64,000 nt of DNA, taken from contig CAYJPL010000005.1 of assembly GCA_964372125.1 (NCBI GenBank), forward strand, positions 1 through 64,000, given 5' to 3'. Positions 1-8,816 of the stretch are shown here, piece by piece. The stretch comes from Tannockella sp964372125. GTDB lineage: Bacteria > Bacillota_I > Bacilli_A > Erysipelotrichales > Coprobacillaceae. The translations under genes were made by a program, and so were the position numbers. The notes under the pieces were generated by a model. It made no database searches. It saw nothing but the letters and a program-made list of their open reading frames with translations, and was not told the DNA's origin. Each line of letters opens with the position of its first letter. Within the stretch, counting starts at the first letter, position 1.

Positions 1-31
1 TTGTTAAATTAAGTGATGATACCATATTAAA

Positions 32-60
32 TTGTAAATTACACATATTTATGATAAAAT
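32..60 (+). promoter_or_regulatory. SigA-type promoter of the LCP gene
   Basis: The -35 TTGTAA (32-37) and -10 TAAAAT (55-60) are separated by 17 bp. A purine-rich leader with AAGGAAG (81-87) follows before the ATG at 97. Confidence 0.55.
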
Positions 61-96
61 ATGGAAACGTAAGAAGAAAATAAGGAAGTAAGAAAA

Positions 97-1611
97 ATGA
101 AAAAACTATTGAATCGTAGAATTATAGGTGGTATTAATTTAATAATGATTTCAGTGTTTTGTGTAGTGGTTGCAAATTTAAATATTTTACCAATACATTA
201 TCTTATCGCAATGATCATTTTATTAATTGCTATTTATGCAGGGTTGTATCGTTTGATGAATCCTAAAAAAAATAAAATTGGTTGGAATATTACCGCAAAA
301 CTTATAAGTTTAATTTTAAGTATATGTTTATTATTAGGATCTAAGATGGTCATTGAAGGAAATAGCTTTCTAGGCTCACTACAAAAAACATATCAAGAAC
401 ATAAAGTAAGTGTAATTGTTTTAGTAGATTCTGATATTGAAACAGTAACAGATTTACCAGGTAAAAACCTTGCGATGAATACTACTGTTGGTGGTGTAAT
501 ACTCGCAAATGCTGCTACACAAATAGAAGAGGATGCAGGTGGTGAAATCCACATAGAAGAAACTCAAGATTTTAATACGTTAACTGATAAATTATATAAT
601 GGTGAAGTTGATGCAATTGTTATCAACGAAACAAATCGTTCATCAATTATTGAACAATACCCTACATTTGAAGAAGATACACGTGTTGTACATCAAGTAG
701 AAATTATTGAAGAAATCGAAGGTGCAAGTGATGTGAGTGTTACTAAAGAAACATTTACAGTGTACCTAAGTGCAAATGATTTTTATGAAGAAGATGCAGG
801 AGCAGATGGGTTTAGAACAGATGTAAATATGTTAGTTACTGTTAACCCAACAACAAAACAAATATTACTTACAAGTATTCCTCGTGATACATTTGTACCA
901 TTATCATTTGCACCAGGTTATTATGATAAATTAACACATCTTGCAAACTATGGTTTAAATGATACTATGGATACAATCAGTGGATTCTTAGATGTTGAAA
1001 TTGATTATTACGCTACAGTAAACTTTACATCATTTACGGATTTAGTAGATGCAGTTGGTGGTGTTACTATAGATAATCCTAATGAATTTACAAGTGGTTT
1101 AAAAGCTACTGACGGAAGAACAACTTATGATTTTGCAGAGGGTGAAATCGATCTTGATGGAGATCAAGCACTAGCATTTGTTCGTGAAAGAGATGCTTTC
1201 CTTACAGGAGATAATCAACGTGGATTAAATCAACAACTTGTGGTTGAGGGGTTAATAGAAAAAGTATTAGATCCAAATATTCTATTTAAATATAGTAATA
1301 TACTAAGTAGTTTAGAAGGAACTATTGAAACAACAGTTAGTGATGGAGCAATTAAATCACTAGTACAAATGCAATTAAATGATATGTCTGGATGGGATAT
1401 TTATTCGATTCAGGTGTATACTGAACCAGATCGCTCAACAAACTGTTATAGTTGGATAGGTCAAAGTTTATCTATTTCAGTTCCATTTGATTTTTCTATT
1501 AATGAGATCAATTCATTAATAACAGCAATGGAGAATAATCAAGAGATTAGTGAAGTGAATGATGAATTTATCATTGAGGGTGAATCAGATGATGCTTCAA
1601 CTACAGAATAA
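97..1611 (+). CDS. LytR-CpsA-Psr (LCP) family cell-wall ligase, CpsA/Wzg-like architecture
   Basis: LCP enzymes transfer lipid-linked glycopolymers (teichoic acid or capsule) onto peptidoglycan at the outer face of the membrane. The 504-residue protein starts with three hydrophobic segments (about 8-28, 31-53, 64-86). An extracellular accessory region (about 100-225) follows that looks like half of a periplasmic-binding fold (VSVIVLVDSD, LPGKNLAMN, GEVDAIVIN). The LCP domain (about 238-430) has the conserved pieces RTDVNMLV, IPRDTF, FVRERDAF and GDNQRGLNQQ, whose arginines bind the pyrophosphate. The same order (three TMs, accessory domain, LCP) is known from streptococcal CpsA/Wzg. It appears to be transcribed alone, with its own promoter and terminator. 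The substrate polymer cannot be told from this window. Confidence 0.9.
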   Translation: MKKLLNRRIIGGINLIMISVFCVVVANLNILPIHYLIAMIILLIAIYAGLYRLMNPKKNKIGWNITAKLISLILSICLLLGSKMVIEGNSFLGSLQKTYQEHKVSVIVLVDSDIETVTDLPGKNLAMNTTVGGVILANAATQIEEDAGGEIHIEETQDFNTLTDKLYNGEVDAIVINETNRSSIIEQYPTFEEDTRVVHQVEIIEEIEGASDVSVTKETFTVYLSANDFYEEDAGADGFRTDVNMLVTVNPTTKQILLTSIPRDTFVPLSFAPGYYDKLTHLANYGLNDTMDTISGFLDVEIDYYATVNFTSFTDLVDAVGGVTIDNPNEFTSGLKATDGRTTYDFAEGEIDLDGDQALAFVRERDAFLTGDNQRGLNQQLVVEGLIEKVLDPNILFKYSNILSSLEGTIETTVSDGAIKSLVQMQLNDMSGWDIYSIQVYTEPDRSTNCYSWIGQSLSISVPFDFSINEINSLITAMENNQEISEVNDEFIIEGESDDASTTE

Positions 1612-1623
1612 TAAATATAATGC

Positions 1624-1653
1624 AAAGGGGCAAATTTAGTTTGTCCCTTTTTT
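1624..1653 (+). terminator. Rho-independent terminator after the LCP gene
   Basis: AAAGGGGCAAA pairs with TTTGTCCCTTT (one G-T pair) around a 5-nt loop, followed by a T run. Confidence 0.85.
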
Positions 1654-1800
1654 AATAGTAATAAAGTTGTAGAATTTTTGTTTCTTGATTATTGTTAAAA
1701 AACAAATGGAAGAAAGGGTTATTTTATTTTATAAAAACAGATAACTGTTCATATTCTTTTCACGTAATTTATGATAAAATGGTACAGACGAGGTGATCTA

Positions 1801-2406
1801 ATGAAAACAGATTTAATAGACGTTAAAGAGATTAATAAAATTGTTGATTTATTAAAGGAAAAAAATGTTGTTGCTTTTCCAACAGAAACCGTATTTGGGT
1901 TAGGTGTATCTGTGAATTCTGTTCAAGGTTTAGAAAGTATCTATGATATTAAAGGGCGCCAAAGTAGTAAGGCAATTACACTAATGGTTGCTAGTGTTGA
2001 ACAGGCAAGAGCATATGCAAAAATTAGTGATTATGCATTTAAAATAATGGATACATTAATGCCAGGAAAATTAACAATTGTATTACCAAAAGTTGATAGT
2101 CTAGATAAGGTGTATACAGCTGGACTTAATACCATCGGAATACGTATACCAGATAGTGAACTCGTGTTAGAATTATTACAAAAAGTTGGACCAATGTGGG
2201 TGACAAGTGCAAATCTTTCAGGTGACAAAGATATGATTAAAGCTGTAGATGTTTATCAAGTATTTGATGGTAAAATTTCTGCTGTTGTAAATCAAGATGC
2301 CGGTAATGATAAACCAAGCACAGTTGTTCTAGTTGAAGATAAAAGTGTAACGATTCTACGTCAAGGAAGTATTAGTAAAAAAGAAATTATGGAGGCAATA
2401 GTATGA
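1801..2406 (+). CDS. tsaC: L-threonylcarbamoyladenylate synthase (TsaC/YrdC/Sua5 family)
   Basis: The enzyme makes threonylcarbamoyl-AMP from threonine, bicarbonate and ATP for the t6A37 modification of ANN-decoding tRNAs. The 201-residue protein is a single YrdC domain (FPTETVFGLG, KGRQSSKAIT, TSANLSG, STVV near the end) without the C-terminal Sua5 domain found in the long Bacillus form. The ATG at 1801 is preferred over an in-frame ATG at 1771. GAGGTG (1790-1795) sits correctly before 1801, and a -10-like TAAAAT (1775-1780) puts transcription start downstream of 1771. The TGA stop overlaps the rpiB start. TGA used as a stop here argues for the standard bacterial code. First gene of the tsaC-rpiB-glyA-upp-atp run. 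Confidence 0.92.
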   Translation: MKTDLIDVKEINKIVDLLKEKNVVAFPTETVFGLGVSVNSVQGLESIYDIKGRQSSKAITLMVASVEQARAYAKISDYAFKIMDTLMPGKLTIVLPKVDSLDKVYTAGLNTIGIRIPDSELVLELLQKVGPMWVTSANLSGDKDMIKAVDVYQVFDGKISAVVNQDAGNDKPSTVVLVEDKSVTILRQGSISKKEIMEAIV

Positions 2407-2843
2407 AAGTAGCATTAGCATGTGATCATGGAGGATTACAGTTAAAAGACGCAATTAAAGGGCATTTAGAAAAAAATGGTTATGAAGTAGAAGATTATGG
2501 AACTTATAACGGTGATAGTGTTGATTATCCTGACTTTGCTGGTCGTGCTGCAAAAGCAGTGGCAGCAGGAGAATGTGATAAAGGAATTGTAGTATGTGGT
2601 ACTGGAATTGGTGTAAGCATTGTTGCAAACAAAGTAAAATCAATTCGTTGTGCTTTGTGTCATGATGTGTTTAGTGCTAAGGCAACAAGAGAGCATAATG
2701 ACACAAACATGCTTGCAATGGGGCAACGCGTAATTGGTGAAGGACTTGCCTTAACAATTGTTGATACATGGTTAACAACAGAGTATGAAGGTGGTAGACA
2801 CGATTTACGTTTAGAAAAAATGATGGCTTACGAGGGGGAATAA
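2403..2843 (+). CDS. rpiB: Ribose-5-phosphate isomerase B
   Basis: RpiB interconverts ribose 5-phosphate and ribulose 5-phosphate in the pentose phosphate pathway. At 146 residues it is the normal length of the RpiB/LacAB family. The N-terminal ACDHGG motif and the CGTGIG loop with the catalytic cysteine at residue 65 are intact, as is REHNDTNMLAMG. The distinction from galactose-6-phosphate isomerase LacA/LacB rests on context: no lac genes are nearby, and rpiB lies between tsaC and glyA in the same order as Bacillus ywlC-ywlF-glyA-upp. Its ATG overlaps the tsaC stop by 4 nt, so the two are translationally coupled. Confidence 0.93.
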   Translation: MKVALACDHGGLQLKDAIKGHLEKNGYEVEDYGTYNGDSVDYPDFAGRAAKAVAAGECDKGIVVCGTGIGVSIVANKVKSIRCALCHDVFSAKATREHNDTNMLAMGQRVIGEGLALTIVDTWLTTEYEGGRHDLRLEKMMAYEGE

Positions 2844-2845
2844 GT

Positions 2846-4090
2846 ATGAAAGATACTGCAGTATTTGAAAGTATTGAAAGAGAATTACATAGACAAAGAA
2901 ACAATATTGAATTAATTGCATCAGAAAACTTTGTATCAAATGATATTTTAAAAGCAACAGGTTCTATTTTAACTAATAAATATGCTGAGGGGTACCCAGC
3001 AAGAAGATATTATGGTGGTTGTCAGTTTGTAGATGAAGTCGAAGCATTAGCGATAGAAAGATTATGTAAAATTTTTAATAGTGAACACGCAAATGTTCAA
3101 CCGCACTCAGGTGCCCAAGCAAATACCGCAGTATATCTTGCATTACTAGAACACGGTGATACTGTTCTGGGAATGTCTCTTGCAGACGGAGGACATTTAA
3201 CACATGGTCATCCATTAAATTATTCGGGTATTAATTATAAATTCCATAGCTATGGAGTAGATCCAAAAACAGAAATGATTGATTATCAAGATTTTCAAGA
3301 AAAAGTAAAAACAATAAAACCAAAATTAGTGGTTGCAGGTGCAAGTGCATATGCAAGAAGTATTGATTTTGAGTTTATGAAAAAATGTTGTGATGAAGTT
3401 GGTGCATTATTTATGGTTGATATGGCACATATTGCTGGATTAGTAGCAACTGGTAATCATCCATCACCATTTCCTCATGCAGATGTTGTAACTACTACAA
3501 CACATAAAACATTACGCGGACCTAGAGGTGGTGTAATTCTTTGTAAAGAAGAGTTTGCTAAGAAGATTGATAGTGCAGTTTTCCCAGGAATGCAAGGTGG
3601 ACCATTAATGCATGTTATTGCTGCAAAAGCAATTTGTTTCCATGAAGCATTGCAACCTTCATATAAAACATATATTGATAATGTTGTAGCAAACGCTAAA
3701 GCAATGGAAAAAGTATTCCACGAACATGATATTAAACTTGTTTCAGGTGGAACAGATAACCATTTATTATTACTTGATGTTCAAACAAGTTTTAATATCA
3801 GTGGTAAAAAGGCTGAAAGGCTACTAGATGAAGTAGGTATTACAGCAAATAAAAATGCAATTCCATTTGATACACTGCCACCATTTAAAGCAAGTGGTCT
3901 TCGTATTGGGACACCAGCAATGACTACCAAAGGATTTACAAAAGAAGATTTTGAGGAGGTTGCAAAAATAATAGTATATCGCCTACAAAATGAAGAAACC
4001 GATGCTATAAAAGAAGAATGTATTAAACGAGTAAAAGCATTAACTGATAAAGTAACAATGTATCAGGAATTAACATACACAGGAGAATAA
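2846..4090 (+). CDS. glyA: Serine hydroxymethyltransferase
   Basis: This cytosolic PLP enzyme converts serine and tetrahydrofolate to glycine and methylene-THF, the main source of one-carbon units. The 414-residue protein has full family length. It has the early ELIASENFVS segment, the GYPARRYYGG substrate loop and the PLP-binding lysine at residue 221 in TTTTHKTLRGPRGG. It begins 2 nt after rpiB with a GAGGGGG-type ribosome site inside the end of rpiB. It is followed 2 nt later by upp, fitting a nucleotide and one-carbon supply function at the head of the atp operon. Confidence 0.97.
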   Translation: MKDTAVFESIERELHRQRNNIELIASENFVSNDILKATGSILTNKYAEGYPARRYYGGCQFVDEVEALAIERLCKIFNSEHANVQPHSGAQANTAVYLALLEHGDTVLGMSLADGGHLTHGHPLNYSGINYKFHSYGVDPKTEMIDYQDFQEKVKTIKPKLVVAGASAYARSIDFEFMKKCCDEVGALFMVDMAHIAGLVATGNHPSPFPHADVVTTTTHKTLRGPRGGVILCKEEFAKKIDSAVFPGMQGGPLMHVIAAKAICFHEALQPSYKTYIDNVVANAKAMEKVFHEHDIKLVSGGTDNHLLLLDVQTSFNISGKKAERLLDEVGITANKNAIPFDTLPPFKASGLRIGTPAMTTKGFTKEDFEEVAKIIVYRLQNEETDAIKEECIKRVKALTDKVTMYQELTYTGE

Positions 4091-4092
4091 AT

Positions 4093-4716
4093 ATGACAAC
4101 TAAAATATTAAACCATCCGTTAATTGATCATAAATTAACAGTCATGAGAGATGTAAATACGAAATCAAATATTTTTAAGCAAAACCTTGATGAAATTGCA
4201 ATGTTAATGGCATATGAAGTTACTAAAAATCTACCAGTAGTTGACAAAGAAGTAACAACACCACTTACAAAAATGGTAGCATGTGAACTTAAAAGAGAAG
4301 TTATTTTAGTTCCAATCTTACGTGCTGGTCTTGGATTAGTAGATGGATTTCGTACAATTATTCCAACTGCAAAAGTTGGACATATTGGAATTGCTCGTGA
4401 TGAAGAAACGCTTCAACCACATGAATACTACGCAAAGTTCCCAAAAGGATTAGAAACTAGTGATGTGATTATCGTAGATCCAATGCTTGCAACTGGAGGT
4501 AGTGCAATTGACGCTATTGAAAATATTAAAAAACGTGGAGCAAAACATATTAAACTTGCTTGTTTAGTAGGAGCTCCTGAGGGTGTAGCAGCAATTGAAA
4601 AAGCACATCCTGATGTTGAATTATATTTAGGTGTACTAGACAGTCACTTAAATGAGTCAGGTTATATCGTACCAGGTCTTGGTGATGCAGGAGATCGCCT
4701 ATTTGGAACCGAATAA
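4093..4716 (+). CDS. upp: Uracil phosphoribosyltransferase
   Basis: Upp salvages uracil by making UMP from uracil and PRPP. The 207-residue protein shows VPILRAGLGLVDG near residues 75-90, the PRPP-binding loop VDPMLATGGSA and the C-terminal GYIVPGLGDAGDR that contacts uracil. All are diagnostic of Upp rather than other type I phosphoribosyltransferases. It starts directly after glyA, and its 3' end overlaps the start of atpZ. The upp-atp adjacency is also found in Bacillus. Confidence 0.96.
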   Translation: MTTKILNHPLIDHKLTVMRDVNTKSNIFKQNLDEIAMLMAYEVTKNLPVVDKEVTTPLTKMVACELKREVILVPILRAGLGLVDGFRTIIPTAKVGHIGIARDEETLQPHEYYAKFPKGLETSDVIIVDPMLATGGSAIDAIENIKKRGAKHIKLACLVGAPEGVAAIEKAHPDVELYLGVLDSHLNESGYIVPGLGDAGDRLFGTE

Positions 4717-4906
4717 AAAGTTATATAAAGAATTATTATTTGCACTCCAACTTGGAGTGCAAGTAATTAGTAGCTTTCTACTAGCAGTAATAATAGGATT
4801 ATGGCTTGATAAGCATTTCGGTACAGAGCCAATATTTATTCTATTGTTATTGTTATTTGCATTTATATATACTATTTCATTATTACTAGGAGTCGCAAAG
4901 AAATGA
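4703..4906 (+). CDS. atpZ: AtpZ/AtpI-type small membrane protein of the ATP synthase operon
   Basis: This 67-residue protein has two hydrophobic helices separated by the short loop DKHFGTEP, as in the putative F1Fo ATPase gene-1 family (AtpZ). Members are thought to help c-ring assembly or Mg2+ supply. The TTG at 4703 is chosen because AGGAG (4689-4693) lies 9 nt upstream. Earlier in-frame ATGs at 4652 and 4685 lack a site and would add residues unlike the family. The gene overlaps the upp end by 14 nt and ends in TGA, overlapping the next ATG. Family assignment rests on size, topology and position. Confidence 0.7.
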   Translation: MEPNKKLYKELLFALQLGVQVISSFLLAVIIGLWLDKHFGTEPIFILLLLLFAFIYTISLLLGVAKK

Positions 4907-5277
4907 ATGAAAAAAATGTCTTAAAGACATCACTAAAAATATTTATTATTGGTTTGATAATATGTATTATTCCTAGTATAATGTCTAGGAGTATTATTTA
5001 TATTAGTGGATTAACTCTAGGCTATGTAGTAAGTGTGTTAACATTTCTACTTATTATTAAAACATCCACGCTATTACTTCAAATACGAAGTAATACAATT
5101 GTAATTATATCGTTTTTAACATTATTAAAGACAGCACTATACGCAAGTGGGTTTCTCATTGCATTGCTTATGCCAGAGGTAGCAAACATAGTCACTGTTT
5201 TTATTGGATATTTCATTATAAAGGTAACTATTTACTATAGTAGTTATCGAAGTAGAGGAGGTGTAACGAGTGAGTAA
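4903..5277 (+). CDS. atpI: ATP synthase subunit I (AtpI-like)
   Basis: A 124-residue membrane protein with four predicted helices (about 11-28, 33-53, 66-90, 95-115) lies directly before atpB, the usual place and topology of AtpI. AtpI is a non-essential factor for c-ring assembly or stability. Sequence in this family is poorly conserved, so the call depends on topology and synteny. Its start overlaps the atpZ stop (ATGA), and its end overlaps the GTG start of atpB by 8 nt. Confidence 0.7.
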   Translation: MNEKNVLKTSLKIFIIGLIICIIPSIMSRSIIYISGLTLGYVVSVLTFLLIIKTSTLLLQIRSNTIVIISFLTLLKTALYASGFLIALLMPEVANIVTVFIGYFIIKVTIYYSSYRSRGGVTSE

Positions 5278-5941
5278 TGGAACAATAAATATTGTTATCC
5301 AGACGGAGTTGATATTCTCTTTAATTATTATGACTGTTCTTAGTATTGGTTTTATTGTGTTAGGTAAAAAAGTTGCATTAGCAGATCCTACCAAAAAACC
5401 AACTGGGGTTGTACTTGTTGTCGAAACAAGTGTAAAGATGGTTTATGATTATTTAAAGACAATTATGCCCGCAAGTTTCGAAAAGAATTATATACCTTAT
5501 TTTGCGATGTTATTTGTATATCTGATTATTTCGAATGTTAGTGGGTTATTTGCATTTGCAGCCCCAACGTCGAACTTCTCAATTACATTAGCATTAACAT
5601 TGATTACGTTTACGTTAATTCAATATAACGCAATTAAGAAAAAAGGTGGAATAAAATTTATCTTAGATATAGTATGGCCACCAACAAACATATTAGGATT
5701 CATTGCCCCATTAATTTCATTATCAATGCGTATCTTTGGTAATATCTTAAGTGGTACTATCTTAATGGGATTAGTATATTCTTTTACAGGTTGGTTATCA
5801 GGGTTCTTTTTACCAATCGACCTTATTGGGCCAATATTTGCCCCAATATTACATATGTATTTCGATGTATTTGCCGCAATGGTACAAACATTAGTATTTG
5901 TGACTTTATCTAGTATATTGATCGCTATGGAAGCAGAGTAG
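5270..5941 (+). CDS. atpB: F1Fo ATP synthase subunit a
   Basis: Subunit a forms the ion half-channels against the c ring. The 223-residue protein has the conserved helix SLSMRIFGNILSGTILMG with the essential stator arginine, and the closing segment MYFDVFAAMVQTLVFVTLSSIL. Translation starts at GTG 5270, preceded by a very strong GAGGAGGTG (5255-5263). It has five to six membrane helices and is slightly shorter than the E. coli protein at the N terminus, as usual in Firmicutes. Confidence 0.95.
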   Translation: MSNGTINIVIQTELIFSLIIMTVLSIGFIVLGKKVALADPTKKPTGVVLVVETSVKMVYDYLKTIMPASFEKNYIPYFAMLFVYLIISNVSGLFAFAAPTSNFSITLALTLITFTLIQYNAIKKKGGIKFILDIVWPPTNILGFIAPLISLSMRIFGNILSGTILMGLVYSFTGWLSGFFLPIDLIGPIFAPILHMYFDVFAAMVQTLVFVTLSSILIAMEAE

Positions 5942-5993
5942 ACTAGTAAAGATATAGAAAAACAGAAAAAAAACTCAGGAGGAATAAATTATT

Positions 5994-6218
5994 ATGACAG
6001 AAGGATTAATCGCAATCGCAGCAGCAATCGCTGTATGTGCAGGTTTAGGAACAGGAATTGGGGAAGGGATCGCAGCGAGTAAAGCAGTAGAAGCTGTAGG
6101 TAGAAACCCAGAAGCAGAAGGTAAAATCCGTACAATGATGATCTTAGGGATCGCACTTTCAGAAACAGTAGCGATTTACGGTTTATTAATTTCATTAATT
6201 TTATTATTCGTTTACTAA
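5994..6218 (+). CDS. atpE: F1Fo ATP synthase subunit c, with sodium-type two-carboxylate site
   Basis: A 74-residue hairpin of two helices forms the rotor ring. The polar loop is GRNPEAEGK. The ion-binding carboxylate is Glu57, followed by Thr58 in LSETVAIYG. A second glutamate, Glu24, lies exactly 33 residues earlier, where Na+-dependent c subunits such as Ilyobacter have Gln32 (Glu65 partner). Known proton c subunits usually carry Ala after the carboxylate. The pattern therefore points to Na+ coupling, like the two-carboxylate ring described for Fusobacterium nucleatum. The ribosome site AGGAGGAAT is strong, as expected for the subunit needed in most copies. Confidence 0.95.
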   Translation: MTEGLIAIAAAIAVCAGLGTGIGEGIAASKAVEAVGRNPEAEGKIRTMMILGIALSETVAIYGLLISLILLFVY

Positions 6219-6241
6219 GATTACGATAAGGAGATAATAAC

Positions 6242-6745
6242 GTGAATATTGATATTGCAGGAAAACTATTTCCCAATATTACGACAATTATTGTTCAGCT
6301 ACTAGCTACTGGTGTTATGCTTTTAATATTTAAAAAGTATTTATGGGCACCAACTCAAAAATATTTTGCGCAGCGTGCAGAGTTTATTGAAGGTTCAATA
6401 AACAGTGCTAAAGAAATGCAAGAAAAAGCACAAAGCTTTGTAGAAGAAAGTGAAAAACAATCACGTCAAGCTGCTGTAGAATATCGTAATATTGTAGAAC
6501 AAGCAAAAACTGATGCAACAAAAGCCAAAGAAATTATTATGGAACAAGCATCAAAAGAAGCAAAAGAAAAAATAGAACAAGCATCAAAAGAAATAGAAGC
6601 TAAAAAAGCTGCAGCTCAAAGTCAAATGAAAGAAGAAATCATTGAAGTTGCTATTGAGGTTGCAAGTAAAGTAATGAATAAACAGATGGATGATGAAACA
6701 AACAAAGCGTTAGTAGAAAGCTTTGTAAGTGAAGTTGTTAACTAA
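6242..6745 (+). CDS. atpF: F1Fo ATP synthase subunit b
   Basis: The peripheral stalk protein has one N-terminal membrane helix (about residues 10-30, LFPNITTIIVQLLATGVMLL) and a long charged coiled coil rich in Lys, Glu and Ala. Length is 167 residues, normal for the family. GTG at 6242 is used with AAGGAGAT upstream (6228-6235). The stop overlaps the atpH start (TAATG), implying coupled translation with its binding partner delta. Confidence 0.95.
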   Translation: MNIDIAGKLFPNITTIIVQLLATGVMLLIFKKYLWAPTQKYFAQRAEFIEGSINSAKEMQEKAQSFVEESEKQSRQAAVEYRNIVEQAKTDATKAKEIIMEQASKEAKEKIEQASKEIEAKKAAAQSQMKEEIIEVAIEVASKVMNKQMDDETNKALVESFVSEVVN

Positions 6746-7278
6746 TGGAAGCAATTGCTAGAAGATATGCTGAATCATTATTTGATTTAGCATTAGAGCA
6801 AGATGCCGTATCATTATATGCATCGAATATGGAAACAGTATTTTCTGTTTTCAATGACAATCCATCAATTGTTTCATTTTTTAGTCATGTTATGGTTGAA
6901 GATCAAGATAAATATCAATTACTTGATAAAAGCTTTGCATCTTCAGTTGATAAATATGTACTAAACTTTTTAAAATTATTAGTTAAGAAAAGAAGAATAC
7001 AGTATATTTTAGATATTTGTAGAAGTTATAAAAAACTACAAAATCAATACGTTGGTATTGAAGAAGGTATTGTATATAGTTCATTTGAATTAACGGATAC
7101 ACAAGTAAAAGAAATTGAAGAAGCTATCTCTAAGCGAGAAAACAAAAAAATTGTACTTACATCAAAAATAGATACTTCTCTTATTGGTGGTATAAAAGTG
7201 CAGTTAGATAACCGTATTATAGATGCAACAATTCAAAATAAATTAGATATATTAAAAAAAGAACTATTAAGAAAGTAG
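6745..7278 (+). CDS. atpH: F1Fo ATP synthase subunit delta (OSCP)
   Basis: This subunit connects the b stalk to the top of F1. The 177-residue protein has the typical opening RRYAESLFDLALEQ and the closing motif SLIGGIKVQLDNRIIDATIQNKLDILKK split over residues about 144-172. It starts within the atpF stop and is followed immediately by atpA. Confidence 0.94.
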   Translation: MEAIARRYAESLFDLALEQDAVSLYASNMETVFSVFNDNPSIVSFFSHVMVEDQDKYQLLDKSFASSVDKYVLNFLKLLVKKRRIQYILDICRSYKKLQNQYVGIEEGIVYSSFELTDTQVKEIEEAISKRENKKIVLTSKIDTSLIGGIKVQLDNRIIDATIQNKLDILKKELLRK

Positions 7279-7287
7279 GTGACAATA

Positions 7288-8811
7288 GTGGGGCTTAGAC
7301 CAGATGAAATTAGTGCTTTAATTAAAGAACAAATTAAAAACTATGATAACGTCTTAGAATTAAAAGATGTTGGTACAGTAATGACAATCGGTGACGGTGT
7401 TAGTTTAGTACATGGTTTAGATAACGCGATGTTAGGTGAATTATTATTATTCCCAGGTGATGTTTATGGAATGGTAATGAACTTAGATGAAGATGCAGTA
7501 GGTGCCGTACTACTTGGATCTGAAAGTGCGATTAAAGAAGGAGACGAAGTTAAGCGTACTGGAAAGATTATCGAGATTCCTGTAGGGGATGAAATGTTAG
7601 GTAGAGTTGTAAATCCTTTAGGTCAAGCAATTGATGGACAAGGAGAAATCATTACAGGACAAACAAAACCAATTGAAAGAGTAGCTAGTGGAGTTATGAC
7701 TAGAAAGTCAGTAAACCAACCATTACAAACTGGAATTACATCAATTGATGCAATTATCCCAATTGGACGTGGTCAAAGGGAGTTAATCATCGGAGACCGT
7801 CAAACAGGTAAAACAGCTATCGCAATTGACACAATCTTAAACCAAAAAGGACAAGACATTTATTGTGTTTATGTTGCTATTGGACAAAAGAATTCAACAG
7901 TTGCTCAAATCGTAGAAAAACTACGTAAAGGTGGAGCATTAGAATATACAACAATCGTATCTGCAAGTGCTTCAGAACTTGCACCGGTACAATATATTGC
8001 ACCTTATGCTGGTTGTGCTATTGCAGAGCAATGGTTAGATGAAGGTAAGGATGTCTTAATTGTATATGATGACTTATCAAAACATGCCGTAGCATATCGT
8101 ACATTATCACTATTATTAAAACGTCCACCAGGACGTGAGGCATATCCAGGGGATGTATTCTACTTACATTCACGTTTATTAGAACGTGCATGTCGTTTGA
8201 ATGAAGAAAATGGTGGTGGTTCAATCACTGCTCTACCAATCATTGAAACTCAAGCAGGAGATATCTCAGCATATATTCCTACAAATGTAATTTCAATTAC
8301 AGATGGACAAATATTCTTACAACAAGAACTATTCAATGCTGGATTTAGACCAGCAATTGATACAGGACTTTCAGTAAGTCGTGTTGGTTCATCGGCTCAA
8401 ATTAAAGCAATGAAACAAGTTTCGGGATCTTTAAAATTAGAACTAGCACAATTTGCAGAAATGCAGGCGTTTGCTCAGTTTGGTTCTGATTTAGATGCGG
8501 CTACTAAAGCAACATTAGATCATGGACAAAAAGTACGTGAAGTATTAAAACAAGCACAATATTCTCCACGTAGTGTAGAAACGCAAGTTCTTACATTATT
8601 TGCTTTAAAAAATGGATTTACAAAAACATTAGAAGTAGATCATATCGCTAAATTCATGGATGAATTAATTGAAAACATTACAATGAAAAATCCAGAATAC
8701 ATTAGTGAAATCACTACAAATAAAGCAATTAGTGATGAGTTAGATGCAAATCTTAGAACAAGTATGTCAGCATTTGTATCACAATTTGAAAAAGCAAACG
8801 CTAAGGGGTAG
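7288..8811 (+). CDS. atpA: F1Fo ATP synthase subunit alpha
   Basis: The non-catalytic nucleotide-binding subunit of F1. The Walker A segment is GDRQTGKTAIA, and the family signature PAIDTGLSVSRVGSSAQ lies near residues 350-370. The GTG at 7288 is preferred over an in-frame GTG at 7279. AGGTG (7277-7281) is then spaced 6 nt away, and the protein begins MGLRPDEISALIKEQI as alpha subunits do. It yields 507 residues, the usual length. Confidence 0.96.
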   Translation: MGLRPDEISALIKEQIKNYDNVLELKDVGTVMTIGDGVSLVHGLDNAMLGELLLFPGDVYGMVMNLDEDAVGAVLLGSESAIKEGDEVKRTGKIIEIPVGDEMLGRVVNPLGQAIDGQGEIITGQTKPIERVASGVMTRKSVNQPLQTGITSIDAIIPIGRGQRELIIGDRQTGKTAIAIDTILNQKGQDIYCVYVAIGQKNSTVAQIVEKLRKGGALEYTTIVSASASELAPVQYIAPYAGCAIAEQWLDEGKDVLIVYDDLSKHAVAYRTLSLLLKRPPGREAYPGDVFYLHSRLLERACRLNEENGGGSITALPIIETQAGDISAYIPTNVISITDGQIFLQQELFNAGFRPAIDTGLSVSRVGSSAQIKAMKQVSGSLKLELAQFAEMQAFAQFGSDLDAATKATLDHGQKVREVLKQAQYSPRSVETQVLTLFALKNGFTKTLEVDHIAKFMDELIENITMKNPEYISEITTNKAISDELDANLRTSMSAFVSQFEKANAKG

Positions 8812-8816
8812 AAAAT

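Noticed and set aside
4652..4702. Longer atpZ start at ATG 4652 or 4685
   Set aside because: These starts lie inside upp without a ribosome site. TTG 4703 has AGGAG at proper distance and gives the family length.
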